NCBI GenBank assembly: GCA_013306675.1
Contig: JABLUY010000140.1
Coordinates: 1 to 64,000 of the forward strand
Length of the DNA stretch: 64,000 bases
Source: Thraustochytrium sp. TN22
Taxonomy: Eukaryota; Sar; Bigyra; Thraustochytrida; Thraustochytriidae
Reading direction: 5' to 3'
Shown here: one piece after another, positions 1 through 8,613 of the stretch
Numbering within the stretch: position 1 is the first letter of the stretch
How the letters are laid out: each line of letters begins with the position of its first letter
Notes under the pieces: generated by a model
Database searches by the model: none
Seen by the model: the letters and a program-made list of their open reading frames with translations, nothing else
What the model was told of the DNA's origin: nothing
Made by a program: the position numbers and the translations under genes

Positions 1-115
1 TGATGCTGCGGTAGTCCACGATCTTGGCCTCCTCGGCGAGGTAGCGCGCGCTCTCTCGGCGGCCGTCCAGGCTGCGGCGCAGGCTGGCTTGCACGCGCGA
101 GAAGACGGCCGACAT
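1..115 (-). CDS. N-terminus of an unidentified protein, cut by the left edge
   Basis: An ATG at 115 on the minus strand opens a frame that stays open to the window edge, giving 38 residues that begin MSAVFSRVQASLRRSLDG and continue with a charged, helix-prone stretch ending near KIVDYRSI. No upstream ATG is apparent and the start sits after GC-rich, probably untranslated DNA. The peptide is too short to assign a family. The amphipathic Arg-rich beginning could be an organelle-targeting or helical segment, but that is only a guess. Confidence 0.5.
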   Translation of the reverse strand, partial: MSAVFSRVQASLRRSLDGRRESARYLAEEAKIVDYRSI

Positions 116-1177
116 TCTGGCCCTGCGTCGCTGGCGAGGCGAACGGGATCTGGAGGCGGCGCTGGGCGCCCTGGCGGCGGCTCTCCGAGTCGACCGCTCT
201 CCACCGGCGCGCTGGTCCGGGTTTGCTTGCTTGCAATGCCTGAGCTGGTGCAGCACTGCAGCTGAGACGAGATGAGACGAGAGGGTTGGCACTTCACACA
301 CATCCGTCATCTACCTGGATTCTGCCAGCAACGAGGGGCCCGCGGGTTCCTCGCCTGCACGCAGTAGTGGGGTGAAGACGGAACTTGCGCGTCCAGCTGG
401 AGGCCCGGGGTGGTGGTACCCCTGGGCATGCGCAGGGTAGGAGGTACCCGTGGGTGGTGCTGGTTGGTGCCGAAGGAGGACGGGCGGCGAGTATTCTTTC
501 TGTGCACGCAGCGGGCTCGAACGTCTTGTTCGGCTGCGCGGAACGATGTGATGCGCCAACCCCCACCCGACCCCAACCGTCATGCGGAGCTCGTTGTTGG
601 ACATGCAGCACCTGTGGCAAAGGTGTGAGCAGAGAAGGAACGTGCTCCGATCGACCTTGAGCGCTACGTCTACGCCAACCAATTCGGCGCTGGCCGTCGA
701 GAGAAGCTTCGAGCCCAAGCCTGTGCTTGACACGTGCAGGCAGTCTCTCTGGAAAGCCAGCTGCCGTGAGGAAGTACAAGCCTTACCTGGCCGCATCGTT
801 TCCAAGCAAACCAGGACCTGCTGCAACACGCAGGAAGAATGTATAGTTTAGCTCGAAGGAATGCGAAGGAATGCCAAAGTGGTGGTACCCGCCGCCTTCT
901 TTTTTACGACCGCAGCATTCGAACGTGCTTGCAAGTAAAGAGAGCCATGACGGTAACTCGCCGCTCGCGAGGTTCCGCGTCGAGCCTCCCAAAATCCGCC
1001 AGGGGGGAAAGAGGGGTGCCGAGCGGCAGTGATAGCCAGGCCTGCCGGCCAGCGCGCACAACAAATGAGCGAGTGACGCTCTTCAGGGAGAGGTAGACTA
1101 GCTGATCCTTTTGCTCGCTCGCAACGTGATGCTCGCTCGCAACGTGACGCTCGCTCGCTAACACGAAGTCCAATGTG
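116..1177. other. Intergenic region, no gene seen
   Basis: About 1 kb without a convincing coding frame; the ORFs present are short, overlapping and of random composition. It contains several GGTGGTACCC-like words (about 408-418, 450-460, 880-890) and a tandem repeat near 1110-1165. It separates the divergent or serial starts of two minus-strand genes. Confidence 0.5.
1110..1165. repeat. Short tandem repeat, about 17 bp unit
   Basis: The word GCTCGCTCGCAACGTGA occurs twice in tandem and a third, diverged copy follows. It lies just 3' of the small hypothetical gene on the minus strand, so it may be in its 3' untranslated region. Confidence 0.7.
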
Positions 1178-1840
1178 TCAGTTGGGGTCGAAGAGCCTAC
1201 GCGGCGTTGCGACAGACTCCACAGCGTAGGTTGCATCGTAGTCATTGCAGTAGGGGCCCGGGCGAAAGGGCGGAACCGCGTGCTCGATCTGCAGGTCGCG
1301 AAGAGGCTTTCCGGTGGAGGCGGCGAAGGCGCGGTCACGCTCCGCAAAGACGCGCTCGAGCGTGGCGCGCAGCTCACGCTCGCGATCGCGATCGGCATCG
1401 CGGGCGCGACGCTGTGCCTCCCGACGCTCCGCGTGCACCTGATTTACGTTCTCTTGGGCAAGGTCGACAGCGCTGGGTGCCGGCGTGCGCGTGGGGTCCG
1501 CCAGGTACCAGCGCCAGGCGTCGGCCTCCTCCTTGCGGCGTGCCTCTTTCTGCCGCGCGCGGCGGTAGCTGCGCACGCGAGCTTGTGCGCGCTCTGGCGC
1601 AGGCCCTGCGTCGGGGTCCGCCGCCGGCGCCCTGTAGTACCACCGTGTGAGGCGGTCCTGCTCCTTGGCGCTGCGCAGGCTTGCGCGCTGCGCTCTCGCG
1701 AAGTCCGAGGCTCGCTTCGCCGCGAGCCTTGCTGCCGCCGTCTCGTGCTCGAAGCCGTACGGCAGCACCTCGTGCGTGTGGTAACCGCGCGCCGCGCGCT
1801 GCGCCTTGCCCAGGCGCTCCGACCGGTGGAAGCCGCCCAT
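1178..1840 (-). CDS. Small charged hypothetical protein, 220 aa
   Basis: I do not recognise this protein. It starts at an ATG (1838-1840) with MGGFHRSERLGKAQ and ends RRLFDPN. The sequence is not random: it has a conserved-looking start with a YHTHEVLPYGFEHE segment, then Arg/Glu/Ala-rich stretches that should form long helices (residues about 35-65, 85-110 and 130-170), with tryptophan-tyrosine pairs (TRWYYRAP, AWRWYLADP) between them, and a short aromatic tail. This looks like an intracellular helical scaffold, ribosome- or cilium-associated protein, but that is inference. No signal peptide or membrane segment is visible. The opposite strand carries a longer ORF (1175-2287) of low-complexity Arg/Pro composition that I treat as a shadow. 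Confidence 0.55.
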   Translation of the reverse strand: MGGFHRSERLGKAQRAARGYHTHEVLPYGFEHETAAARLAAKRASDFARAQRASLRSAKEQDRLTRWYYRAPAADPDAGPAPERAQARVRSYRRARQKEARRKEEADAWRWYLADPTRTPAPSAVDLAQENVNQVHAERREAQRRARDADRDRERELRATLERVFAERDRAFAASTGKPLRDLQIEHAVPPFRPGPYCNDYDATYAVESVATPRRLFDPN

Positions 1841-2974
1841 TGCGGTCCGCCGCGCCGCCCCGCGCCGCCACCGTTCGCGCGCCCGCGCGCCCGCGCGCCG
1901 CCGCCGCCGCCGCCGCCGCCGCTACCACGGCGCTCGTCCGAGTCGCCGCCGGGTTGCGAGTTTGAGAGCACCTTGATCGAGTTTGACTCTGACTTTGAGT
2001 TCATGTTCTCGGCTCATCATTGCAGCGACCGCCTCCAGGTGGCTCGCTTTCTGCCGTGTGTACCATACCACGTCTACGGTCACTGCACTGCATGCCCGGC
2101 AGTGCCGTGCCACTGGCAGTGGTACGCCGGCTACCGTGACCACGAGCGACCACGAAGGGGCCGCCGCCGCCGCGGCCCGGGCCGACGCCGCTGCGGCGCG
2201 GCCTCGGACGACGACTCGGCATCGGCCTTCAGGCACAGAGTCCGCGTCGTCACCGATTCCTGCACGTTTATGAGCACGGGTCGCTGAGCCAGCGAAGCCG
2301 CTGCAGCGAAGCTTAGGCTGAGCTGCGGCGGCTGGACTCGCGCGTGAGCACGGCAGCGCGAAACACGAGGGGTCGTCGATCGAGCTTCGCTTCAACTGCG
2401 CTTCAACTGCCCTTAACTGCGCCTCGCTCATCGCGACCTGCTGTCGTACCCTGCGAGGCCTCGTACCTGCCGCCGTGCGCCCGACTCCATCTCTCCTCCG
2501 CCGACGCCGGTGGGCCGCCGCTGTCATCGCCCTCCACACCTCTACAACAAAGCTTGAGCCTCCCATTCGCTAAGACTTGAGCGGCCCAAAATGCAAAACA
2601 GCTCCCGCCGGCGCAGCGCCTCGGCCGCGCGTCTGCGGCGGGCGGCGGCGCGGGCCCGCGCAGGCCGCCGCGCCGCGCGCGCGCCGCGCCGCGCCGCGCC
2701 GCGCCGCGCCGCCCCGCCGCGCCCTCCGCGCCTCGGCAGCCTTAAGTTAGCCTAGGCGTCGACGCCGCGGCTGGCCACGCGGCGCCGCGTCAGCCAGCCC
2801 AGCGAGGCCGGCGCGCGCGCGGCAGAGCGGCAGGGCGGCAGAGCGGCTGCGCGGCGCATGGCGTGCTGCGGCGGGCGGTGGGCGCGGCGCGAGGCGGCGG
2901 CGGCGGCGGCGGCTTCGGCGGACCCGGCGGACTCGGCGGCGGCGGCGCAGGCGGCGCGCGGCGGCGCGGCGAGC
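1841..2974. other. GC-rich divergent promoter region, no gene supported
   Basis: This gap lies between the minus-strand hypothetical (start at 1840) and the plus-strand histidine phosphatase (start at 2975). It holds runs of CGC triplets (about 1900-1925), a GCCGC/GCGCC-rich run (about 2660-2715) and a perfect small palindrome at 2110-2125. ORFs that cross it are Arg/Ala-rich and lack recognisable features. Confidence 0.5.
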
Positions 2975-3778
2975 ATGACGACGCGCGTGCTGGTGGTGCG
3001 GCACGGCGCGCGCTTCGACTACGCGAACCCGGAGTGGGCAGGGCGCGCGGAGCGGCTGGGGCTGAACCCGCGCGACCCGCCGCTGTCGGCGCTCGGGCAC
3101 CGGCAGGCGGAGGAGACGGCGCAGGAGGTGGCCAGGCGCCTCGAACGCCGCGGCGCCGAGGCGGACGAGCTGCTCGTGTCGCCCTACCTGCGCGTCATTC
3201 AGACGGCGCAGCCGCTGGCGCGCAGGCTGGGCGTGCCCATGCGCATCGAGGAGGGGCTCTCCGAGACGCACCACTGCCCGGGTGTGCTGCCGTCGGCGGT
3301 CGAGCGCTTCGCCTACTTCCCGGAGATCGATACGGACTACGAGGCGCGCCACACCATCCCGGCGGACTCGCGCGAGTACAGCCTGCCCTCGGAGCTCTAC
3401 CCCGACTCGTACATGCGCCGCATGCTGGCCTTTGGCCGCAAGCTGGCCGGGCCCGAGTTTGAGGGCAAGGCCATCATTTGCTACACGCACGCTGCCAGCC
3501 TGTGCCTCGTGGCCGGTCTGCTGGGCGAGACGCTGCCCGAGGACCTTTCCTTCAAGTTCGCGCCCTGCGGCATCTTTGAGCTCGAGCGCAGCGCCGAGAC
3601 CGGCGGCCGCTGGAAGCTCCTCACGCACGGCCGCGACAACGCGCCGCACGTCACGGAGAACGACGCCATTACGAAGGCCTGGACCTTTCGTGAATCGCTG
3701 CGTGTACGCTGGAACCAGATCCTGGTCGAGGACAGCGAGGAGGACGAGGATACCAGGCGCCGCACCGCCTCGCTCTAG
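2975..3778 (+). CDS. Histidine phosphatase superfamily protein (phosphoglycerate-mutase-like)
   Basis: A 267-residue protein of the histidine phosphatase (RHG) clan. The phosphate-accepting histidine is in VVRHGAR (H10), followed by SPYLRVIQTAQPLA, the usual second arginine segment, and a late CYTHAAS motif that supplies the second catalytic histidine. The family removes phosphate through a phosphohistidine intermediate; substrates range from sugars to phosphotyrosine proteins. The GARFDY start and the THHCPG loop recall the UBASH3/STS and related eukaryotic branch more than glycolytic mutases, but the substrate cannot be read from sequence. I chose ATG 2975 because homology begins within ten residues of it; an in-frame ATG at 2858 would only add a 39-residue Ala/Arg-rich leader, which might still be a targeting peptide. 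The tail is acidic (EDSEEDEDTRRR). Confidence 0.85.
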   Translation: MTTRVLVVRHGARFDYANPEWAGRAERLGLNPRDPPLSALGHRQAEETAQEVARRLERRGAEADELLVSPYLRVIQTAQPLARRLGVPMRIEEGLSETHHCPGVLPSAVERFAYFPEIDTDYEARHTIPADSREYSLPSELYPDSYMRRMLAFGRKLAGPEFEGKAIICYTHAASLCLVAGLLGETLPEDLSFKFAPCGIFELERSAETGGRWKLLTHGRDNAPHVTENDAITKAWTFRESLRVRWNQILVEDSEEDEDTRRRTASL

Positions 3779-3814
3779 TCCAGCTAGTTGGCTCGCCAGC
3801 TCGCAAGCTTGCCG

Positions 3815-3852
<38 letters not shown>
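3815..3852. repeat. (TTGC)n microsatellite
   Basis: About nine tandem TTGC units lie just after the stop of the histidine phosphatase, in the 257-bp tail-to-tail gap with the kinase gene. Confidence 0.9.
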
Positions 3853-4035
3853 CTGCCTGTCTACTCGTTCGCTCGCTCGCGCGCCGATTTCGTGCACAGT
3901 CGTACCGTAAGTGCTTCACGAGCCAGCTGCCGAGTGGCTTGTTTTTTTTTTCTTGCTCGCCAGTAACCATCACGTCAACGTCTCGCCCATCTCGGTGCTT
4001 CTTCCGGCCCGGTCATCACACGTACACATAAGCTT

Positions 4036-5967
4036 TTACAACAGAACTGATACTTTTCCTGCACAATCACAAGCCGGCGCGTTGGCCTCCGCAAGCTCCC
4101 GCAGCACCTCGTCCGCACGGTCGCGCATAGCGGCTGCCGTGGGTCTGCGGCGCGGGTCCGGCTCGAGCGCGGCGAGGACAAGCGCGTCGAGGAGGCGCTG
4201 CGCATGCCGCCCGCAGTGGCGCTCGAAGAGCCCGCGCTGCGCGTCAGGGACAAGCGGGAGCGCGTCCGGCTGGCCCTGGCCCGTGAGGCGTGCAAAAAAG
4301 GTGGCCCAGGCATCTAGCGCCTCCTCGAAGAGAAAGGCGCCCGTGGCCACCTCAAAGAGCAGGCACCCGAGCCCCCAGACGTCCGCGGGCGCCGAGGTGC
4401 CCCAGCGAAAGGTCTGGCGGCGGTCCTCGTGCGGGCGCCGCCGTGCCTGCGCCGTGTCGCACACCGTAAGCATCTCGGGCGCCATGATGCACTCCGTGCC
4501 GCGCGTCTCGAACTGCGTCAGGTCGGCCGCGGCAGTGTGGCCCGGCGGCGCGCAAAACGCCTCGCCAAAGTCCGCCAGTACCGGCGTAAGGCCCGCGCCG
4601 TCTCCGCTCGGCACCATGAGGATGTTGTCCATGCGCACGTCGTTATGCGTGACGCCGAGGTCCGCCGCGAACTGCAATGCGCCCGCCACGGCACGGTACA
4701 CCTTGACGACCTCGGCCAGCCAGCGCATCTCCGCGTCCGCCTCGAGCGCCGCGCGCCACGCGCGCAGACTGCAGGGCGCGCGGTCCATGGCGATAAAGAG
4801 GTCGCGCTCGCCGTCGCAGAGCCGCCCGAAGCGCCGCAGCGGTATGACATAACGCCGCCCGCCCTGCGCCTCCGTGAGCAGCCGCAGCGCGCACACCTCG
4901 TTAAAGATGCGCGGCACACGTTCTCTGCGCAGGCGTCGCGCGTCCACGGCGAAGCGCTTCACGGCCTCGGCCTCGCACGAGTCCACCGTCTGCACCACGC
5001 CGTGCCGGCCGGCGCCGAGGTGCCTCCCGCGCGCCTCCGGCTCACGCGGCACCAGCAGCGTGTACAGCACCTCGGCGCCCGCCAGGCGGGACCTGACCCA
5101 CTGAGCCCACGGCCGCTCTGCCGCGCCGGTCTCGCGCGCGTACTCGAGCAGGTCTCCCCACGGGACGCGCTCGTCCGTGCGGACGCCGCGCCCCCCGCGC
5201 TCCAACACGAGCGCGGTCAGCACCGCCGCGGCGCGGTCCGCACGAGCGGGATTTGCGCGCCGCCGTTCGCTCGGGAGCGACTCGGCCTCCTGGGTCTGCA
5301 GCCCGGCGAGTGGGAGCGCGAGCGGGAGTGCAAGCGGGATCGAGGTCGACGTCTTGTCCCTTGGGCTCGCTGGCGCCGCGAGCAGCGAGAGCCTGAGCCG
5401 GGCCACGGCAGGGCCCGGCGGCCCGTCGGCACTCGGTGCGGGCGGCTTGGGCTTGCCGGGCGTCTCGTCCGGCTGCAGCGCGCTCGCGAGCGCCGCCCAC
5501 AGCTCGTCCGCGTCGCGCTCCAGCAGACGCTCGCGCTCCGCGTCGCCGTCCGCTAGCGTCAGTAGCAGCTCCTCACAGGCAGCATCGCCTGCGAGCGCAT
5601 TTTGCCAGACGCTCGCGCTGTTGCGGCTCGAGGCCAGGTGCAGCAGCTGCGGCGAGCTCGCCGTCAGCACCCTGCTCAGGTCTAGCCGCAAGAACCTCGG
5701 TGGCGAGAGGTCGTCTTTGGCAAAGAAGTCCGACGCGCCTCGGGCTTGCAATCCCGGCGTCGACGCGCTGCGTTCGTACCGTAGCTGGCTGCACGAGTCC
5801 TCTGCCGGCCCTTCGCTCGCGCGCTGCGTCATGAGCTCCACCTGCTGGACCTCCTGGTTCTGCTGTTCGTCCTGCTGCTCCTGCTCCTCCTGCTGCTGCG
5901 GCTGCTGCTGCAGCTGCTGTGGCACTTGCTGCTGCTGCTCGAGCATTGCTGCGTCATGTTTATCCAT
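4036..5967 (-). CDS. Divergent Ser/Thr-type protein kinase, non-RD
   Basis: A 643-residue protein with a long N-terminal region and a C-terminal kinase domain (about residues 310-625). Visible elements are the glycine loop GAGRHGVVQ (from about 318), the ATP lysine in AEAVKRF (K337), the catalytic loop THNDVRMDN (D443, N448), DFG (D466), APE (496-498) and DVWGLGCLLFE. The loop is HND instead of HRD, so this is a non-RD kinase, and the usual lysine two residues after the aspartate is Arg. The N-terminal part has a Gln/Glu-rich tract (about residues 9-45) encoded by CTG/CAG-type repeats, then a Ser/Pro-rich and Leu-rich region without recognised domains. Frame continues upstream to 6111 without an ATG, so 5967 is the first usable ATG; an upstream exon cannot be excluded. 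The target pathway is unknown. Confidence 0.8.
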   Translation of the reverse strand: MDKHDAAMLEQQQQVPQQLQQQPQQQEEQEQQDEQQNQEVQQVELMTQRASEGPAEDSCSQLRYERSASTPGLQARGASDFFAKDDLSPPRFLRLDLSRVLTASSPQLLHLASSRNSASVWQNALAGDAACEELLLTLADGDAERERLLERDADELWAALASALQPDETPGKPKPPAPSADGPPGPAVARLRLSLLAAPASPRDKTSTSIPLALPLALPLAGLQTQEAESLPSERRRANPARADRAAAVLTALVLERGGRGVRTDERVPWGDLLEYARETGAAERPWAQWVRSRLAGAEVLYTLLVPREPEARGRHLGAGRHGVVQTVDSCEAEAVKRFAVDARRLRRERVPRIFNEVCALRLLTEAQGGRRYVIPLRRFGRLCDGERDLFIAMDRAPCSLRAWRAALEADAEMRWLAEVVKVYRAVAGALQFAADLGVTHNDVRMDNILMVPSGDGAGLTPVLADFGEAFCAPPGHTAAADLTQFETRGTECIMAPEMLTVCDTAQARRRPHEDRRQTFRWGTSAPADVWGLGCLLFEVATGAFLFEEALDAWATFFARLTGQGQPDALPLVPDAQRGLFERHCGRHAQRLLDALVLAALEPDPRRRPTAAAMRDRADEVLRELAEANAPACDCAGKVSVLL

Positions 5968-7189
5968 GCGCTGCGCGGGACCTTTGGGTTTGATTGCGCG
6001 TAGATGTTGACTCGGCGACCGTCTGCAGCTCCCCGCGTTCCCAACGGAATCATCTTCAGGGGCAGGCTGCAGTGGTGTCTTTGGGCATTCATCACTCGAC
6101 TCGGAAAGCAAGATGGGAAATCATGAACACGTTGGGTGCAAAGAGCAGAGTGGCAATGGATGAAAAGAGTGGATGAAGCCGCCGGGGAGTCTCGATTCGC
6201 TCATTCGGTTGCAGCGAAGAGAGGATGAAACCCCGGAAGGAGTCCGAGGCTTTCGCTCGCACAGCGCGAGCCTTGGCGAGGACAAAGCTCACTCTGCTGC
6301 ATCGTGGATTGTGGCGTTGTTCACTTGCTCGCAGCGGCAGCAACATCTCGCGACGCAGATTTTCGCAACTTCTCGGGACGTAAATCTGCTTGCGGCCCGC
6401 TCGCTCTGTTCAGGCTCGTCTCGCCAGATCCGGTCGGATTGGGCCGAGTCACGACTTCCTCGTTTCCGGTTCCTCGCTCGCTCCTGCACCGTGAAGCAGC
6501 CTGCTCTCTCCAAGCCAGCATGCAGTGTGCTTCGCACTGGCTGCGGCTACACCAGGGCGCTGCCAGGCGTCAAGCCAGACTTGCGTTGTGCCGGGCCCGG
6601 CAGCTCTGGCCGCTGGGCCGCTGGCCGCTCTCAGGCTCAGTCAGGCTGCTGATCAGACCTGACTCAGGCCGTGATGAGAGAGAGCGAGACAGATTTGCAC
6701 GCGCCCAGCCAGTCCGCTGCAAAGGGTGCCTCAAGCCTGTTGGTGGCAACCGCAAGACTCGCCATGCCATGCCATGGTCGATGATCCGCAGATCGAACAA
6801 GGCGTAAGCGCTCTCCAAGCAGGGCCGTCACCGACGATTCAGAGAGAGTGTTGCCGGGAGGTTCAGCGCCTTGGCCTAGCTCTAAGTCTAAGAGCAAGCC
6901 TGGCCTGGTGGCGACGATGCTGTTCTCCTTCACCGGCCTTCACTAGCGCGGATTGGCGCTGATTGCGTGGAGGGTCCCGCATTTGGGGACAGCGACTAGC
7001 ATCTGGCGAGACTGGCCTGCCGCCCTCCGAGGCTGTGTCGCCGAGGGCAAGGCTCGCGGCTCGATCAAATCGCATTCGATCGCGGCGGCGGGCGAGGCAG
7101 GCAGTCCCGGCAGACGCGCTCGCAGCCCCCTCGCGCGGCCGTGCAGGTGCCTGTCGTTGTTGGTCTCGCTGGCGCTGGGCGGTCCGTCC
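5968..7189. other. Head-to-head promoter region, no gene supported
   Basis: About 1.2 kb between the kinase (minus) and HIT (plus) starts. Base composition is more balanced than in the coding regions. ORFs here are short and overlapping on both strands, without motifs. A tandem of CATGC words lies near 6763-6775. I see nothing that deserves a gene call. Confidence 0.45.
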
Positions 7190-7780
7190 ATGAGCGAAGG
7201 CGGCAAAGCGCAAGTCGGGCACGTCGTGAGCGAGGGAGCGGAGGGGGAACTGCCCGCGCGAGAGACGGGCACGGCGGAGCTGGAGCAGGAGGGCGCGTGG
7301 GGCGAGATGGGGGCGACGATTTCGTACTACCTGGCGCTGCCGTTCGCGTGGTTCAACAACCTGCGGTGCAGGATGCGGCCGAACATCTTCGCGCTCATGG
7401 TGGACGGCAAGATCCCGGCCAAGACGCTGTACGAAGACGAGCAGGTGATCGTGATCAAGGACATTCACCCGGCGGCGGACTACCACCTGCTGGTGATTCC
7501 CAAAGAAAAGATTGAGGCGTGGACCTGGCTCACGCCGGACCAGGTGGGCCTCGCGGAACACATACTCGAAGTGGGCGTCAAGACGGCGCGCGACCTCGGC
7601 TGCGAGGCAGACCTCGTGTGCGGCTACATGACGCCGCCCTTCAATACGCAGATGCAGTTGCACATGCATGTCATGAGCCTGCCGGTGCGGCTCAAGGGCG
7701 TACATAGTTGGAGCGTCCACACGAACCAGTTCATCCGCGCCGAAAAGGTGGTGGAGAAGCTCCATGCCAAGGCGAAGTGA
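7190..7780 (+). CDS. HIT-superfamily nucleotide-binding protein (HINT3/aprataxin-like)
   Basis: A 196-residue protein with a histidine-triad domain at about residues 65-190, beginning at MRPNIFALMVDGKIPAKTL. The HIT active-site strand reads MQLHMHVMS: the central nucleophile-type histidine (H158) and the last histidine (H160) are present, but the first triad position is Gln (Q156). The family hydrolyses nucleoside phosphoramidates, AMP-lysine or adenylated DNA ends; the pattern DIHPAADYHLLVIPKEKI is the usual HIT core. The segment before the domain is hydrophobic and aromatic (ISYYLALPFAWFNNL), which could be a membrane-contacting helix. ATG 7190 was chosen because the upstream extension to 6953 is compositionally unlike the rest; a start at the internal Met before GATISYY is also possible. 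Confidence 0.85.
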   Translation: MSEGGKAQVGHVVSEGAEGELPARETGTAELEQEGAWGEMGATISYYLALPFAWFNNLRCRMRPNIFALMVDGKIPAKTLYEDEQVIVIKDIHPAADYHLLVIPKEKIEAWTWLTPDQVGLAEHILEVGVKTARDLGCEADLVCGYMTPPFNTQMQLHMHVMSLPVRLKGVHSWSVHTNQFIRAEKVVEKLHAKAK

Positions 7781-7842
7781 GAGACAGCCAGGCCGGACCG
7801 CGTGGGCGAGAGTTTTCGCACGGAGTAGGAAAGCGGCCGGAC

Positions 7843-8466
7843 TTCTCCTTGATGTGTTCGCAGAGCATGCATGCTCACCTTTGCTCTCGGAACAAGTCTG
7901 TTGACCATCCGTCATTGAACGGTCATTCGCAGTTGTCATTCGCAGCGAATCGCGGCGAGGTTTTATTCGCGGAGCACTCCTGTTGTCACAACCCATTTGC
8001 TCCTCCTCAGTTCTTCTTCTTCTTGTTCTTCATCGTCGTCATAAATCATCAATGACATCTCTTTTCATTTGGTGCATCAGTGAGGCCAGACAATGGAGAA
8101 AGCTCGCACGGCATCCATTTCTCCAGTGTTGACTGCGAGTAAGCTTAACCGAGAGCCGGAGCAGCGAAGATTTTTTGCATGGACTTGCACGCCATCCATT
8201 TCTCCAGTGCGAGTAAGCTCAACCGAGAGCCGGGGCAGCGAGGATTTTAATGTATGGACTTGCACGCGGCCCGGTCTTTCTTTGATGTGCCTGCCGGGTC
8301 GCAAAACATTGCAGAGCATGCTTGGCCGCTCGCTCACAAAAAAAAAGTTCACTCGCGGGGAATTTCTGTCGTCCAAGTCAAAGAGTCCTCTTCTCCCCTT
8401 CTTCTTCGCCACCGCCGCCGTCGTCCTCATCATAAATCATCAATGACATCCCTTTTCGTTTGATGC
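7843..8466. repeat. Imperfect direct duplication of a segment
   Basis: Two blocks share the same ordered words. The first starts with CTTGATGTG and GCAGAGCATGC near 7848-7873 and ends with ATAAATCATCAATGACATC at 8041-8059. The second has TTTGATGTG and GCAGAGCATGC near 8281-8322 and ends with the same 19-base word at 8432-8450, in both cases followed by TTTTCRTTTG. The stretch between the two blocks differs in length. Confidence 0.75.
8105..8265. repeat. Tandem repeat of two units, about 75-80 bp each
   Basis: Each unit carries CATCCATTTCTCCAGTG, then GCGAGTAAGCT, AACCGAGAGCCGG, GCAGCGA and finally ATGGACTTGCACG. The first unit is at about 8105-8192 and the second at about 8193-8265, with a few substitutions and a short internal length difference. 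Confidence 0.85.
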
Positions 8467-8613
8467 AAATAAAAAGAGGCCAGAGCACGAGATGTTGCAG
8501 ATCAACGATTGCGCGACAACCACCTCTCTAGCCTTTATCGCGGGCACGCACAACCGTGCGCCCAGGTCTCTGGATTTGATTGACTACCGGATTGGGAACA
8601 TCGTCGGACTTGC

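Larger units (their letters stand above)
7781..8613. other. Tail-to-tail intergenic region with internal duplications
   Basis: Between the HIT gene (plus) and the TPS gene (minus). There is no gene. The region is relatively AT-rich and consists largely of repeated segments described separately (7843-8076 versus 8278-8466, and a tandem pair at 8105-8265). An AATAAA word at 8468-8473 may be a polyadenylation signal for a plus-strand transcript, but is far from the HIT stop. Confidence 0.5.
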
